In this document: positions 1 to 5,364 of the stretch, one piece after another
How the letters are laid out: the number at the start of each line of letters is the position of its first letter
Position numbering within the stretch: the first letter of the stretch is position 1
Source of the DNA: Anaerolineaceae bacterium
GTDB lineage: Bacteria > Chloroflexota > Anaerolineae > JAAYZQ01
Reading direction: 5' to 3'
NCBI GenBank assembly: GCA_012514775.1
Contig: JAAYZQ010000035.1
Location: 1 to 5,364, forward strand
DNA: 5,364 nt
The notes under the pieces: generated by a model
Told to the model about the DNA's origin: nothing
The model's database searches: none
What the model saw: the letters and a program-made list of their open reading frames with translations, nothing else
Program-made: the position numbers and the translations under genes

Positions 1-1092
1 GAAATCGCCTTTCAGGAATTCGAGTCCGCGGCACTGCTCACCCGGAACCTGGAAGGCCATGGCTTTGCCGTGGAGCGGCGAACCGCCGGGTTGGAGACCG
101 CATTTGTAGCTTCCATATCCGGCCGCGACGGTGGGCCCAAGATTGCCATCCTGGCCGAGTACGACGCCCTGCCCGGTCTGGGCCACGCTTGCGGCCACAA
201 CCTCATTGCCGCCTCGGCCGTGGGCGCGGGGCTGGGTGTCAAGGCCGTGCTGTCCGAGCTGGCGGGCACGATCCTGGTCGTCGGTACGCCGGCAGAAGAG
301 GGCGGCGGCGGAAAGGCGATCATGGTCGAGGCCGGCGTTTTCCAGGGTATCGACGCGGCAATGATGATCCACCCCTCCGGTACCAACCAGTTGCGGCGCA
401 CCTCCCTCACCAGCTACAAGATCTCGGTCGAGTTCTCTGGCAAGCCGGCGCACGCCGCGGCCAAGCCGGACGAGGGGATCAATGCTCTGGAGGCGGTGAT
501 CTCGACCTTTAACAGCATCAATGCCCTCCGCCAGCATCTGCGCGGCGATGCCAGGATCCACGGGATCATCACCGACGGTGGCCAGGCGCCAAACGTTGTG
601 CCCGAGCACGCGGCGGCCCTCTTTTACGTGCGGGCGGCCGACACGCCCTACGCAGCCACAGTGGTAGACAAGGTGCGGGCCTGCGCCGAGGGTGCCGCCC
701 GGGCCACCGGTGCGCAGTTGGAGTTTCGTGAGCACGCGCCGCGCTACGACAACCGCCTGCCCAACCCGCATCTATCGGACCTGGCCGAGGCCAACATGCT
801 GGCCCTGGGCCTCGCTCTGTCGCCGCCCGACGAGCGCATGGGCTCGTCGGACATGGGCAACGTCAGCCATGTAGTGCCGGCCATCCACCCCTATGTGGCC
901 ATCGGCCCTCAAGAGCTGGGCGGGCACACGGCCGAGTTTTGCCAGGCGGCTGCCTCTCCGGAGGGCCACGAGGGCATGATCGCCGCCGCCAAGATCCTGG
1001 CCATGACGGCGATCGACCTACTGGCCGAGCCGGACAACGTCGCTCGGGCGTGGGAGACGTTCCGCGCCCAGAAGGCGCAGCAGACGATCTGA
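1..1092 (+). CDS. M20-family metallo-amidohydrolase/dipeptidase, PM20D2 (ACY1L2)-like, 5' partial
   Basis: The reading frame is open from base 1, so the gene begins left of the window; 363 residues are visible and perhaps 30-50 are missing. The family hydrolyses amide bonds of dipeptides, N-acyl amino acids or aminobenzoyl-glutamate, usually in the cytoplasm, with two metal ions. Counting from base 1, the metal-site motifs are D55, LGHACGHN (H62, C64, H66), PAEE (E99-E100), H124 in IHPSG, and H309 in GGHTAEF. The lid/dimerisation domain spans roughly residues 138-255 and contains SGKPAHAA with H151, the histidine that usually reaches the partner subunit's active site. The string GSSDMGNVSHVVP near 281 is typical of the PM20D2 branch rather than of ArgE or DapE. 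No signal peptide can be judged because the N terminus is absent. The GTG at 70 is an internal codon, not the start. Family is confident; substrate is not determined. Confidence 0.93.
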   Translation, partial: EIAFQEFESAALLTRNLEGHGFAVERRTAGLETAFVASISGRDGGPKIAILAEYDALPGLGHACGHNLIAASAVGAGLGVKAVLSELAGTILVVGTPAEEGGGGKAIMVEAGVFQGIDAAMMIHPSGTNQLRRTSLTSYKISVEFSGKPAHAAAKPDEGINALEAVISTFNSINALRQHLRGDARIHGIITDGGQAPNVVPEHAAALFYVRAADTPYAATVVDKVRACAEGAARATGAQLEFREHAPRYDNRLPNPHLSDLAEANMLALGLALSPPDERMGSSDMGNVSHVVPAIHPYVAIGPQELGGHTAEFCQAAASPEGHEGMIAAAKILAMTAIDLLAEPDNVARAWETFRAQKAQQTI

Positions 1093-1132
1093 CCGCCGGC
1101 ATACCCCCGACAATCACCCGGAAAAGGTGGGG

Positions 1133-1174
1133 ACCTGGCTCGGCACCGCCGTCCGCCCGTCACGGGCGCCAGGT
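1133..1174 (+). other. Nested imperfect inverted repeat downstream of the amidohydrolase gene
   Basis: ACCTGGC at 1133-1139 is the reverse complement of GCCAGGT at 1168-1174. Inside, GCCCG (1155-1159) pairs with CGGGC (1163-1167) over a TCA loop and stacks directly on the 3' outer arm; bases 1140-1154 stay unpaired on the 5' side. No T-run follows, so it is not a standard intrinsic terminator. It lies 41 bases after the amidohydrolase stop and just upstream of the proposed promoter, so it could be a weak 3'-end structure or an operator. It could also be chance in such G+C-rich DNA. Confidence 0.3.
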
Positions 1175-1192
1175 TCAAGCCCTGCGATCCTG

Positions 1193-1221
1193 TTGCACTG
1201 CAGCCCAACATGCGCTACAAT
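1193..1221 (+). promoter_or_regulatory. Candidate sigma70-type promoter for the aminotransferase gene
   Basis: A -10-like TACAAT (1216-1221, five of six consensus bases) lies exactly 17 bases after a -35-like TTGCAC (1193-1198, three of six). This is a locally less G+C-rich spot in the 214-base spacer between the two plus-strand genes. Transcription would begin near 1228 and give a leader of about 80 bases before the ATG at 1307. It implies that the aminotransferase can be transcribed separately from the amidohydrolase. The -35 match is weak, so this is a sequence-only prediction. Confidence 0.5.
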
Positions 1222-1306
1222 AGGCGCGGCCGCCAGCTCGCCCGGGGGCAGATCCTGAGCCTGCTCGACGACGCCAAATCCGATGCCAGGCACGGACGGA
1301 GTGATC

Positions 1307-2707
1307 ATGAAGACAAGGGATTACACACCGCTGTTGGCCGAGCTTGCAGAAGCCTACGCCCGGCACTCTCCCCGCTCTCGTGAGCTGCACGAGCGCGCAC
1401 AGCGGGTCATGGTCGACGGGGGAAGCCATTCCCTGCGCCTGATCCAGCCCTTCCCGCCCCGCATCGCCCGAGCCCAGGGCGCGTGGCTGAGCGACGAGGA
1501 CGGCCACGACCTCCTGGACTTCTGGCAGGGGCACCTGGGCAACATCCTGGGGCACAACCCCCCCGTGGTCACCGCCGAGCTGGCCCGCGGTTTTGCCGGG
1601 CACTTTGGGCTGCAGACGGGCTTTACCGACCACCTGCAGATCGAGACGGCCGAGCTTCTCTGCCGGCTGACGGGCGCCGACCGGGTGCGCTTCACGACGA
1701 GCGGCACGCTGGCGACGATGTATGCCATCGTCCTGTCCCGCGCCTTTACGGGGCGCACGCTGGTCATGAAGGTGGGGGGCGGCTGGCACGGCGCCCAGCC
1801 GTGGGCCCTCAAGGGCATCGACTTTCATGCCGAAAATGGCTCCGGGTTCCAGAAGGTCGAGTCCGACGGTGTGCCCATCACCGTCACGGACAAGGTCATC
1901 GTCAGCGGCTTTAACGACGTGGAGGCGCTGGAGGGACATTTCCGGCAGCACGGCGAAGAGCTGGCGTGCTTTATCCTGGAGCCCTTCCTGGGCGTGGGTG
2001 GTTTTGCCCCGGCCTCGGCCGAATACCTGCGTGCGGCCCGGGAGCTGACCGAGCGCTATGGCGTGGTCCTGATCCTAGACGAGGTGATCTCGGGCTTTCG
2101 CTTCCGGGCCGGCGACGCGGGCGGCATGTACGGCGTGAAGCCCGACCTGCTGACCCTGGGCAAGATTATCGGCGGGGGGATGCCGGTGGCCGCCGTGGCA
2201 GGGCGGGCGGAGGTCATGAACCTGGCCGGCCGCTCCGGGGGCAACCGCGTCAAGTTCTCGGGCGGAACCTACTCGGCCCACCCGGCTGCGCTGCTGGCCG
2301 CCCGGGCGATAATGAGCCACCTGGCCGCCAACGAGGCCGATATCTATGGCCGGCTGGCGTCCCTTGGCGAGCGCGCCCGGCAGATCATGACCACGGCCCT
2401 GGAGGAAGAGGGGATTCCGGTCCGGTGCAGCGGGACCGGGGGCGAGGTGCTGGGCGGCAGTTCACTGTTCATGCTGCACTTTCCCCTCAGGGATGACGCA
2501 CCTCTGCGCAGGCCCGAGGATTGGTTCCACCCGGGCATGTACGACCAGGTGCTGGCCCACAAGGTGCTGGACCTGGCCCTGCTACTGGAGAACGTGTTCA
2601 TGCTCCACGCCCACGGGGCGGTCTCGACAGAGCACACCGAGGCCGACATCGACTTTTTGGGGGAGGCTTGCCGGCGCGCGGCGAGGCGCATCAAGCCATA
2701 CCTGTAG
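1307..2707 (+). CDS. Class III PLP-dependent aminotransferase, glutamate-1-semialdehyde aminomutase-like
   Basis: A 466-residue cytoplasmic enzyme of PLP fold type I, somewhat longer than HemL (about 430). I prefer the ATG at 1307 because GGAG at 1298-1301 sits five bases upstream; the in-frame ATG at 1283 has no ribosome site. Visible motifs: phosphate-binding SGT at 132-134, WHG at 160-162 (ring stacking), LEP with E225, ILDEVISGFR with D258 (pyridine nitrogen), TLGKIIGGG with Schiff-base K286, and GGTYSAHP with T321. The order and spacing match GSA aminomutase, but the usual SGTEA is SGTLA and GTxSGNP is GTYSAHP. The stretch before HTEADID also lacks the glutamate that HemL carries there. 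A true role in heme synthesis is therefore doubtful; it may transfer or migrate an amino group on another amino or keto acid. The upstream amidohydrolase could supply amino acids, but this is inference. A strong terminator follows. Confidence 0.92.
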   Translation: MKTRDYTPLLAELAEAYARHSPRSRELHERAQRVMVDGGSHSLRLIQPFPPRIARAQGAWLSDEDGHDLLDFWQGHLGNILGHNPPVVTAELARGFAGHFGLQTGFTDHLQIETAELLCRLTGADRVRFTTSGTLATMYAIVLSRAFTGRTLVMKVGGGWHGAQPWALKGIDFHAENGSGFQKVESDGVPITVTDKVIVSGFNDVEALEGHFRQHGEELACFILEPFLGVGGFAPASAEYLRAARELTERYGVVLILDEVISGFRFRAGDAGGMYGVKPDLLTLGKIIGGGMPVAAVAGRAEVMNLAGRSGGNRVKFSGGTYSAHPAALLAARAIMSHLAANEADIYGRLASLGERARQIMTTALEEEGIPVRCSGTGGEVLGGSSLFMLHFPLRDDAPLRRPEDWFHPGMYDQVLAHKVLDLALLLENVFMLHAHGAVSTEHTEADIDFLGEACRRAARRIKPYL

Positions 2708-2728
2708 CCGGACCTCGCGGAAATCGAA

Positions 2729-2766
2729 AGCCCCCACCCGAACGACCCGGGTGGGGGCTGTTTTTT
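2729..2766 (+). terminator. Strong rho-independent terminator between convergent genes
   Basis: A perfect 12-bp stem is formed by 2729-2740 and 2748-2759, with a 7-base loop (2741-2747), then G and six T (2761-2766). It begins 22 bases after the aminotransferase stop. On the opposite strand the same stem is followed by a broken T-rich stretch (TTTCGATTT), so it may also act, less strongly, on the flavoprotein transcript, whose stop codon is at 2786-2788. Confidence 0.95.
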
Positions 2767-2785
2767 CTCGTCAAGGGCGGTCGCG

Positions 2786-4402
2786 CTAGCGGCCGCGACG
2801 GGCGTAATCGGGCAGGACGAGGGGCGACTCGACCTCGGTTTCGATGCCCGAGGCTGCCAGCTCGCGTTCCCAGGCGTCGACGTGGGCCAGGGTCAGCTTG
2901 CCGAGCTTGACCTCCCGGGCCCGCTGTCCCGCCGCCCGGCCGGCGCGACGCCCGTAGACGGTCACCTCCAGGAGCGAGTTACCCATCAGGCGGTTGCGCC
3001 CGTGGACGCCGCCGCTGATCTCGCCGGCGCCATACAGGTTGGGTATGCTGGTGGCGCCGTCGGGCAGGAGGGCCACCCCGCCGTTCTGGTAGTGGAGCGT
3101 GGGATAGATGAGCATCGGGTCGCGGATGATGTCGACGCCAAAGCGCGCGAACTGGCGAACCATGGCCGGCAGCTCTTTTTCGATGGTGCCGGGGCCGTGG
3201 ATGAGGTCGATCATGGGCGAGTCGAGCCACACCCCGACAAAGCCCGACGGTGTGGTCACGCCGTTGCCCGCCTCCACGCACTCGCGGATGATGGCGCTGG
3301 CCTCCACGTCGCGGGTCTCGCGCGGATAGACGAACTGCTTGCCATCGACGTTGCACACCTGGGCGCCCAGCCCGCGCACCTTCTCGGTGACCAGCAGGCC
3401 GACGATCTGGGTCGGGTAGGCGGCGCCCGTGGGGTGATACTGCATCGTGTCCAGGAACGCAGCCCTGGCACCCACCCTGTAGGCCAGGACGACCCCGTCG
3501 CCCGTGGCGCCATAGTGGTTGGTGGTCGCGAAACCCTGGTAGTGCAGCCGCCCGCTGCCGCCCGTGGCAATGATCGTCGTCTTGGCCCGCACGACCAGGT
3601 GCTCGCCGGTCTCCAGGTTGAGGAGCACGGCGCCTGCAGCCTGCCCCTGGTCGTCCATGATGAGCTCGATGGCCGGGGCAAACTCGACGACGGTGATGTC
3701 CTCGGGATAGGAGCGGACCTCGTCGCGCAGGGTGCGCATGATCTCGGCGCCGGAATAGTCGCGGGCCGAGTGCATGCGCTTGCGGCTGGTGCCGCCACCG
3801 TGGATGGTGATGAGGGTGCCGTCGGGCTCCTTGTCGAACATACAGCCCAGGCTCTCCAGCCAGGCAATGACCTCGGGCGCGTCGCGCACCAGGGCCTCCA
3901 CCAGGTCGGGGTCGTTGGTAAAGTGCCCGCCGCCCATGACGTCCAGGTAGTGGCGAACCGGCGAGTCCACCGGCTTGTCCGCCGCCTGGATGCCGCCCTG
4001 GGCCATCATCGTGTTGGCATCGCCGTGGCGCAGCTTGGTGACCATGAGGACCCGGGCGCCCTCTTGCCGGGCCATGATGGCTGCCGCCGAGCCGGCGCCG
4101 CCCGCGCCGATGATCAACACGTCGGTGTCATAGTCGACGTTCTCCAGGCCCAGGCTGGCAGTGCGCAACAGGCTGTGGCCCTCCAGCAGGTCGGCCAGCT
4201 CGTGGGGCGTGCGCATGCCCTTGGCCGGGCCCACCCGCAGCTCGCGCATACCCTCGGGCTTGTAATCGGGATGGTATTTGCGCAGAACCTCCTGCTTCTC
4301 GGCAGGGGTCATCATCGGCCAGGTCTCTTGCAAGCGGGCCGGCCGGGTGGCCTCTACGCGTTCGATCGATTCCCGCAAAGCGGGGGTGTATCCATCTTCC
4401 AT
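2786..4402 (-). CDS. Fumarate reductase/succinate dehydrogenase-like FAD flavoprotein, atypical
   Basis: This 538-residue FAD oxidoreductase belongs to the FrdA/SdhA/L-aspartate oxidase/AprA superfamily and is presumably the catalytic partner of the upstream iron-sulfur subunit. Start: AGGAG at 4410-4414 is seven bases from the ATG at 4402 but only one from the in-frame ATG at 4408, so I use 4402. Domains: a charged N-terminal extension (about 1-92), dinucleotide-binding GAGGAG (99-104), MAQGGI (about 133-138), capping domain with HPTG (H323) and TEKVRGLGA (E340, R343), PTLHYQNGG (H437), and the C-terminal FAD segment with GAGE and GRNRLMGNS (R471). The residue before T in the AQGG segment is N130, where covalent-FAD enzymes have His. 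The usual LDLRHLG segment reads LDSPMID, so the proton-donor Arg appears to be lost. No signal peptide or membrane segment is seen. Superfamily is certain; fumarate or succinate as substrate is doubtful. Confidence 0.93.
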   Translation of the reverse strand: MEDGYTPALRESIERVEATRPARLQETWPMMTPAEKQEVLRKYHPDYKPEGMRELRVGPAKGMRTPHELADLLEGHSLLRTASLGLENVDYDTDVLIIGAGGAGSAAAIMARQEGARVLMVTKLRHGDANTMMAQGGIQAADKPVDSPVRHYLDVMGGGHFTNDPDLVEALVRDAPEVIAWLESLGCMFDKEPDGTLITIHGGGTSRKRMHSARDYSGAEIMRTLRDEVRSYPEDITVVEFAPAIELIMDDQGQAAGAVLLNLETGEHLVVRAKTTIIATGGSGRLHYQGFATTNHYGATGDGVVLAYRVGARAAFLDTMQYHPTGAAYPTQIVGLLVTEKVRGLGAQVCNVDGKQFVYPRETRDVEASAIIRECVEAGNGVTTPSGFVGVWLDSPMIDLIHGPGTIEKELPAMVRQFARFGVDIIRDPMLIYPTLHYQNGGVALLPDGATSIPNLYGAGEISGGVHGRNRLMGNSLLEVTVYGRRAGRAAGQRAREVKLGKLTLAHVDAWERELAASGIETEVESPLVLPDYARRGR

Positions 4403-4409
4403 CGTCATT

Positions 4410-4414
4410 CTCCT
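4410..4414 (-). promoter_or_regulatory. Ribosome binding site that decides the flavoprotein start
   Basis: The minus strand reads AGGAG here. The ATG at 4408 is one base away, too close for normal initiation; the ATG at 4402 is seven bases away, an ordinary spacing. This favours the start two codons inside the longest open frame. Confidence 0.6.
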
Positions 4415-4463
4415 CTACCTCGTGGATCCCACGCAGCACGCCGGTGGCGATGATCCGGGCTCC

Positions 4464-4496
4464 CGGCAAGCGCCTGTTGGCCTGTGGCGCCTGCCG
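4464..4496 (-). other. RNA hairpin in the gap between the iron-sulfur and flavoprotein genes
   Basis: On the minus strand an 11-bp stem, containing one G-U pair, joins plus-strand positions 4486-4496 and 4464-4474 around an 11-base loop (4475-4485). On the plus strand the G-U pair becomes an A-C mismatch, so the fold favours the operon transcript. No T-run follows, so it is not a normal terminator. It lies in the 118 bases between the two coding regions, which hold no convincing gene or promoter. It might protect or mark an mRNA end and so set the ratio of the two subunits. Confidence 0.5.
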
Positions 4497-4520
4497 CGCG
4501 CCGCCCTCGCCCCTGGCATG

Positions 4521-5204
4521 CTAGTCGGGCTCGATGTCCCGCGTGTTGTACATCTGCCGGAGCTCGGCATCGGGCATGGCCTTGATGTTGGCAAACTCCT
4601 CGTCGTAATTCCCGGCATTGACCTCGGCCACGCGCTCGGCGAGATGCTGCGCCCGGGGTGCCAGGTAACGGCCGTAGAGCCGCCGGCCCAGGATGGCGAT
4701 GTTGGGCTGGGCTTCTTCGGCCGGGCAGCGCGAGACGCACATGCCGCACATGATACAGTCGAAGGAGAGGTCGGCCAGCCTGGCAATATCCCCCCGCATG
4801 GCGGCAGCCATATAGTCCTTGACCTGCAGATCCTGCGGGCAGCTCTTGGTGCACGTCCCACAGCCCAGGCACTTGAGCACCTGGGGATAGAGCCGGACCA
4901 GGGTGGCAAAGGTCGGCTCCAGCTCGTCCAGGCGATACTGCGCCCGCTCGGCCGGATAAAATGGGATCTGGGTCAGGTGCATGCCCGGCTGGACCACCGT
5001 GCCACAGGCCAGGCCGATGTGCAGCTTGGGGTCGCCGTCGATGCGATAGACGGTGGCACAGGCCCCGCAGAAGGCGGCCCGGCAGCCCACGCCGCGGACG
5101 AGCTTGTAGCCGGCATATTCCAGGGCGCCCATGATGGTCAGGGCGCCGGGCACCAGGTAGCGCTTGCCCATGATATAAATCGGAACCATTTCCACTTCAG
5201 ACAT
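4521..5204 (-). CDS. Iron-sulfur electron-transfer subunit, [2Fe-2S] plus two [4Fe-4S]
   Basis: A 227-residue soluble protein with an SdhB/FrdB/TfrB-like layout, likely carrying electrons to or from the flavoprotein. Residues about 1-80 form a plant-type ferredoxin-like domain with C41, C46, C49 and C67 (CRAAFCGAC, then a cysteine 18 residues on), fitting one [2Fe-2S] cluster. Residues about 105-165 form an alpha-helical ferredoxin domain with C112/C115/C118/C122 and C150/C153/C156/C160, both perfect CxxCxxCxxxCP, fitting two [4Fe-4S] clusters. Ordinary SdhB/FrdB has a modified second motif that holds [3Fe-4S] next to a quinone site, so this subunit looks quinone-independent. A tail of about 65 residues has no cysteine and no CCG (HdrB-type) domain. 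The start is well supported: GGAGGA at 5210-5215, five bases before ATG. The upstream gene ends 36 bases away on the same strand, so the genes are probably cotranscribed. Confidence 0.93.
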   Translation of the reverse strand: MSEVEMVPIYIMGKRYLVPGALTIMGALEYAGYKLVRGVGCRAAFCGACATVYRIDGDPKLHIGLACGTVVQPGMHLTQIPFYPAERAQYRLDELEPTFATLVRLYPQVLKCLGCGTCTKSCPQDLQVKDYMAAAMRGDIARLADLSFDCIMCGMCVSRCPAEEAQPNIAILGRRLYGRYLAPRAQHLAERVAEVNAGNYDEEFANIKAMPDAELRQMYNTRDIEPD

Positions 5205-5209
5205 TTCTT

Positions 5210-5215
5210 TCCTCC
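5210..5215 (-). promoter_or_regulatory. Strong Shine-Dalgarno site of the iron-sulfur subunit gene
   Basis: The minus strand reads GGAGGA five bases upstream of the ATG at 5204. It fixes this start over the in-frame ATG five codons further in, and suggests efficient translation. Confidence 0.8.
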
Positions 5216-5240
5216 AACGATAAAAACGGTATCTGAGCCC

Positions 5241-5364
5241 CTACCGCGGCCTCTCGCCGAGGGTGGTCAGCTCGTCCTCCCGGAATTCCTGCACCGGCGC
5301 CGCCTCGCCCACGCTGCGCCCCGGATGGTAGTCGAACAGCGCCTGCACCTTCTCGCCCACCGCC
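5241..5364 (-). CDS. C-terminal end of an unrecognised protein (5' part outside the window)
   Basis: On the minus strand one frame stays open from the window edge to a TAG at 5241-5243, giving 40 residues that begin AVGEKVQALFDYHP and end LTTLGERPR. It is read as the end of a real gene because its codons are strongly G/C-ending like the neighbours, it shares their strand, and it stops 36 bases before the well-defined start of the iron-sulfur gene. The fragment is hydrophilic, has no cysteine and no membrane segment, and carries no motif I recognise. By context it may be another subunit of the same oxidoreductase, such as an Hdr-like, NAD(P)H-using or further flavin protein, but nothing in these residues shows which. 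Confidence 0.6.
   Translation of the reverse strand, partial: AVGEKVQALFDYHPGRSVGEAAPVQEFREDELTTLGERPR

Noticed and set aside
1168..1190. Resemblance to a tRNA T-arm (GGTTCAAGCCCTGC), as in an integration site
   Set aside because: One T-stem pair is mismatched. No matching acceptor, D-arm or anticodon arm is found upstream, and no integrase or repeat is present.
1283..1306. Upstream ATG at 1283 as the aminotransferase start
   Set aside because: No Shine-Dalgarno sequence precedes it, while the ATG at 1307 has GGAG at good spacing, and the eight extra residues have no family counterpart that I know.
1210..1382. Short plus-strand frame starting at ATG 1210 (MRYNRRGRQLARGQ...), possible leader peptide
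   Set aside because: Its ATG lies inside the promoter, upstream of the expected transcription start, and it has no ribosome site. It also runs far into the aminotransferase gene in another frame.
1175..1951. Open frame of 258 codons on the minus strand, opposite the aminotransferase
   Set aside because: It is antisense to the aminotransferase, overlaps the promoter spacer, has no ribosome site that I can see and no family motif.
2780..2799. GTCGCG/CGCGAC 6-bp hairpin over the flavoprotein stop codon
   Set aside because: It is short, lies partly in the coding region, and has no T-run. The nearby 12-bp terminator explains termination better.
2882..4453. Long open frame of 523 codons on the plus strand, opposite the flavoprotein gene
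   Set aside because: It is antisense to a well-supported flavoprotein. Its translation is rich in A, G, V, H, D and Q with no recognisable domain, as expected from the complement of a G/C-ending-codon gene.
4405..4909. Overlapping minus-strand frames at 4405-4872 and 4415-4909 that cover the operon gap
   Set aside because: Both mainly overlap the Fe-S subunit in other frames, with Arg/Ala/Pro-rich shadow translations and no ribosome site. They do not show a gene in the gap.

Overview
The window is a 5.4-kb piece of a high-GC bacterial chromosome, roughly two-thirds G+C by eye, and all genes have strongly G/C-ending codons. It holds two gene pairs that converge on a strong intrinsic terminator. 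Nothing in it looks like a mobile element, phage, CRISPR array or RNA gene. The taxon cannot be fixed. The base composition, the TACAAT-type promoter and the gene families would fit Chloroflexota or another high-GC anaerobic or facultative lineage, but this is a weak inference.

Left half, plus strand. The window opens inside an M20-family metallo-amidohydrolase/dipeptidase of the PM20D2/ACY1L2 type (1-1092, 5' end missing). A spacer of about 215 bases follows, with an imperfect nested hairpin and a plausible sigma70-type promoter (TTGCAC-17-TACAAT). Next is a fold-type I, class III PLP aminotransferase related to glutamate-1-semialdehyde aminomutase (1307-2707), with departures from the HemL consensus. 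A 12-bp G+C-rich stem followed by six T ends this transcript (2729-2766).

Right half, minus strand, read from right to left. First comes the last 40 codons of an unrecognised gene (5241-5364). Then comes a 227-residue iron-sulfur subunit with motifs for one [2Fe-2S] and two [4Fe-4S] clusters (4521-5204). After a 118-base gap with a good hairpin comes a fumarate-reductase/succinate-dehydrogenase-like flavoprotein (2786-4402). Gene order and strand suggest one operon encoding a soluble flavin/iron-sulfur oxidoreductase.

The most interesting part is this oxidoreductase. The flavoprotein keeps the FAD fold and several dicarboxylate-site residues. However, it seems to lack the histidine for covalent FAD attachment and the arginine that is the proton donor in fumarate reductases. 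It also carries an N-terminal extension of about 90 residues. The electron-transfer subunit has two complete CxxCxxCxxxCP motifs instead of the [4Fe-4S]/[3Fe-4S] pair of ordinary SdhB/FrdB. The pair is therefore probably not a standard complex II, and its substrate is unknown. The amidohydrolase and aminotransferase would fit use of N-acylated amino acids or dipeptides, but no link to the oxidoreductase can be shown from sequence.
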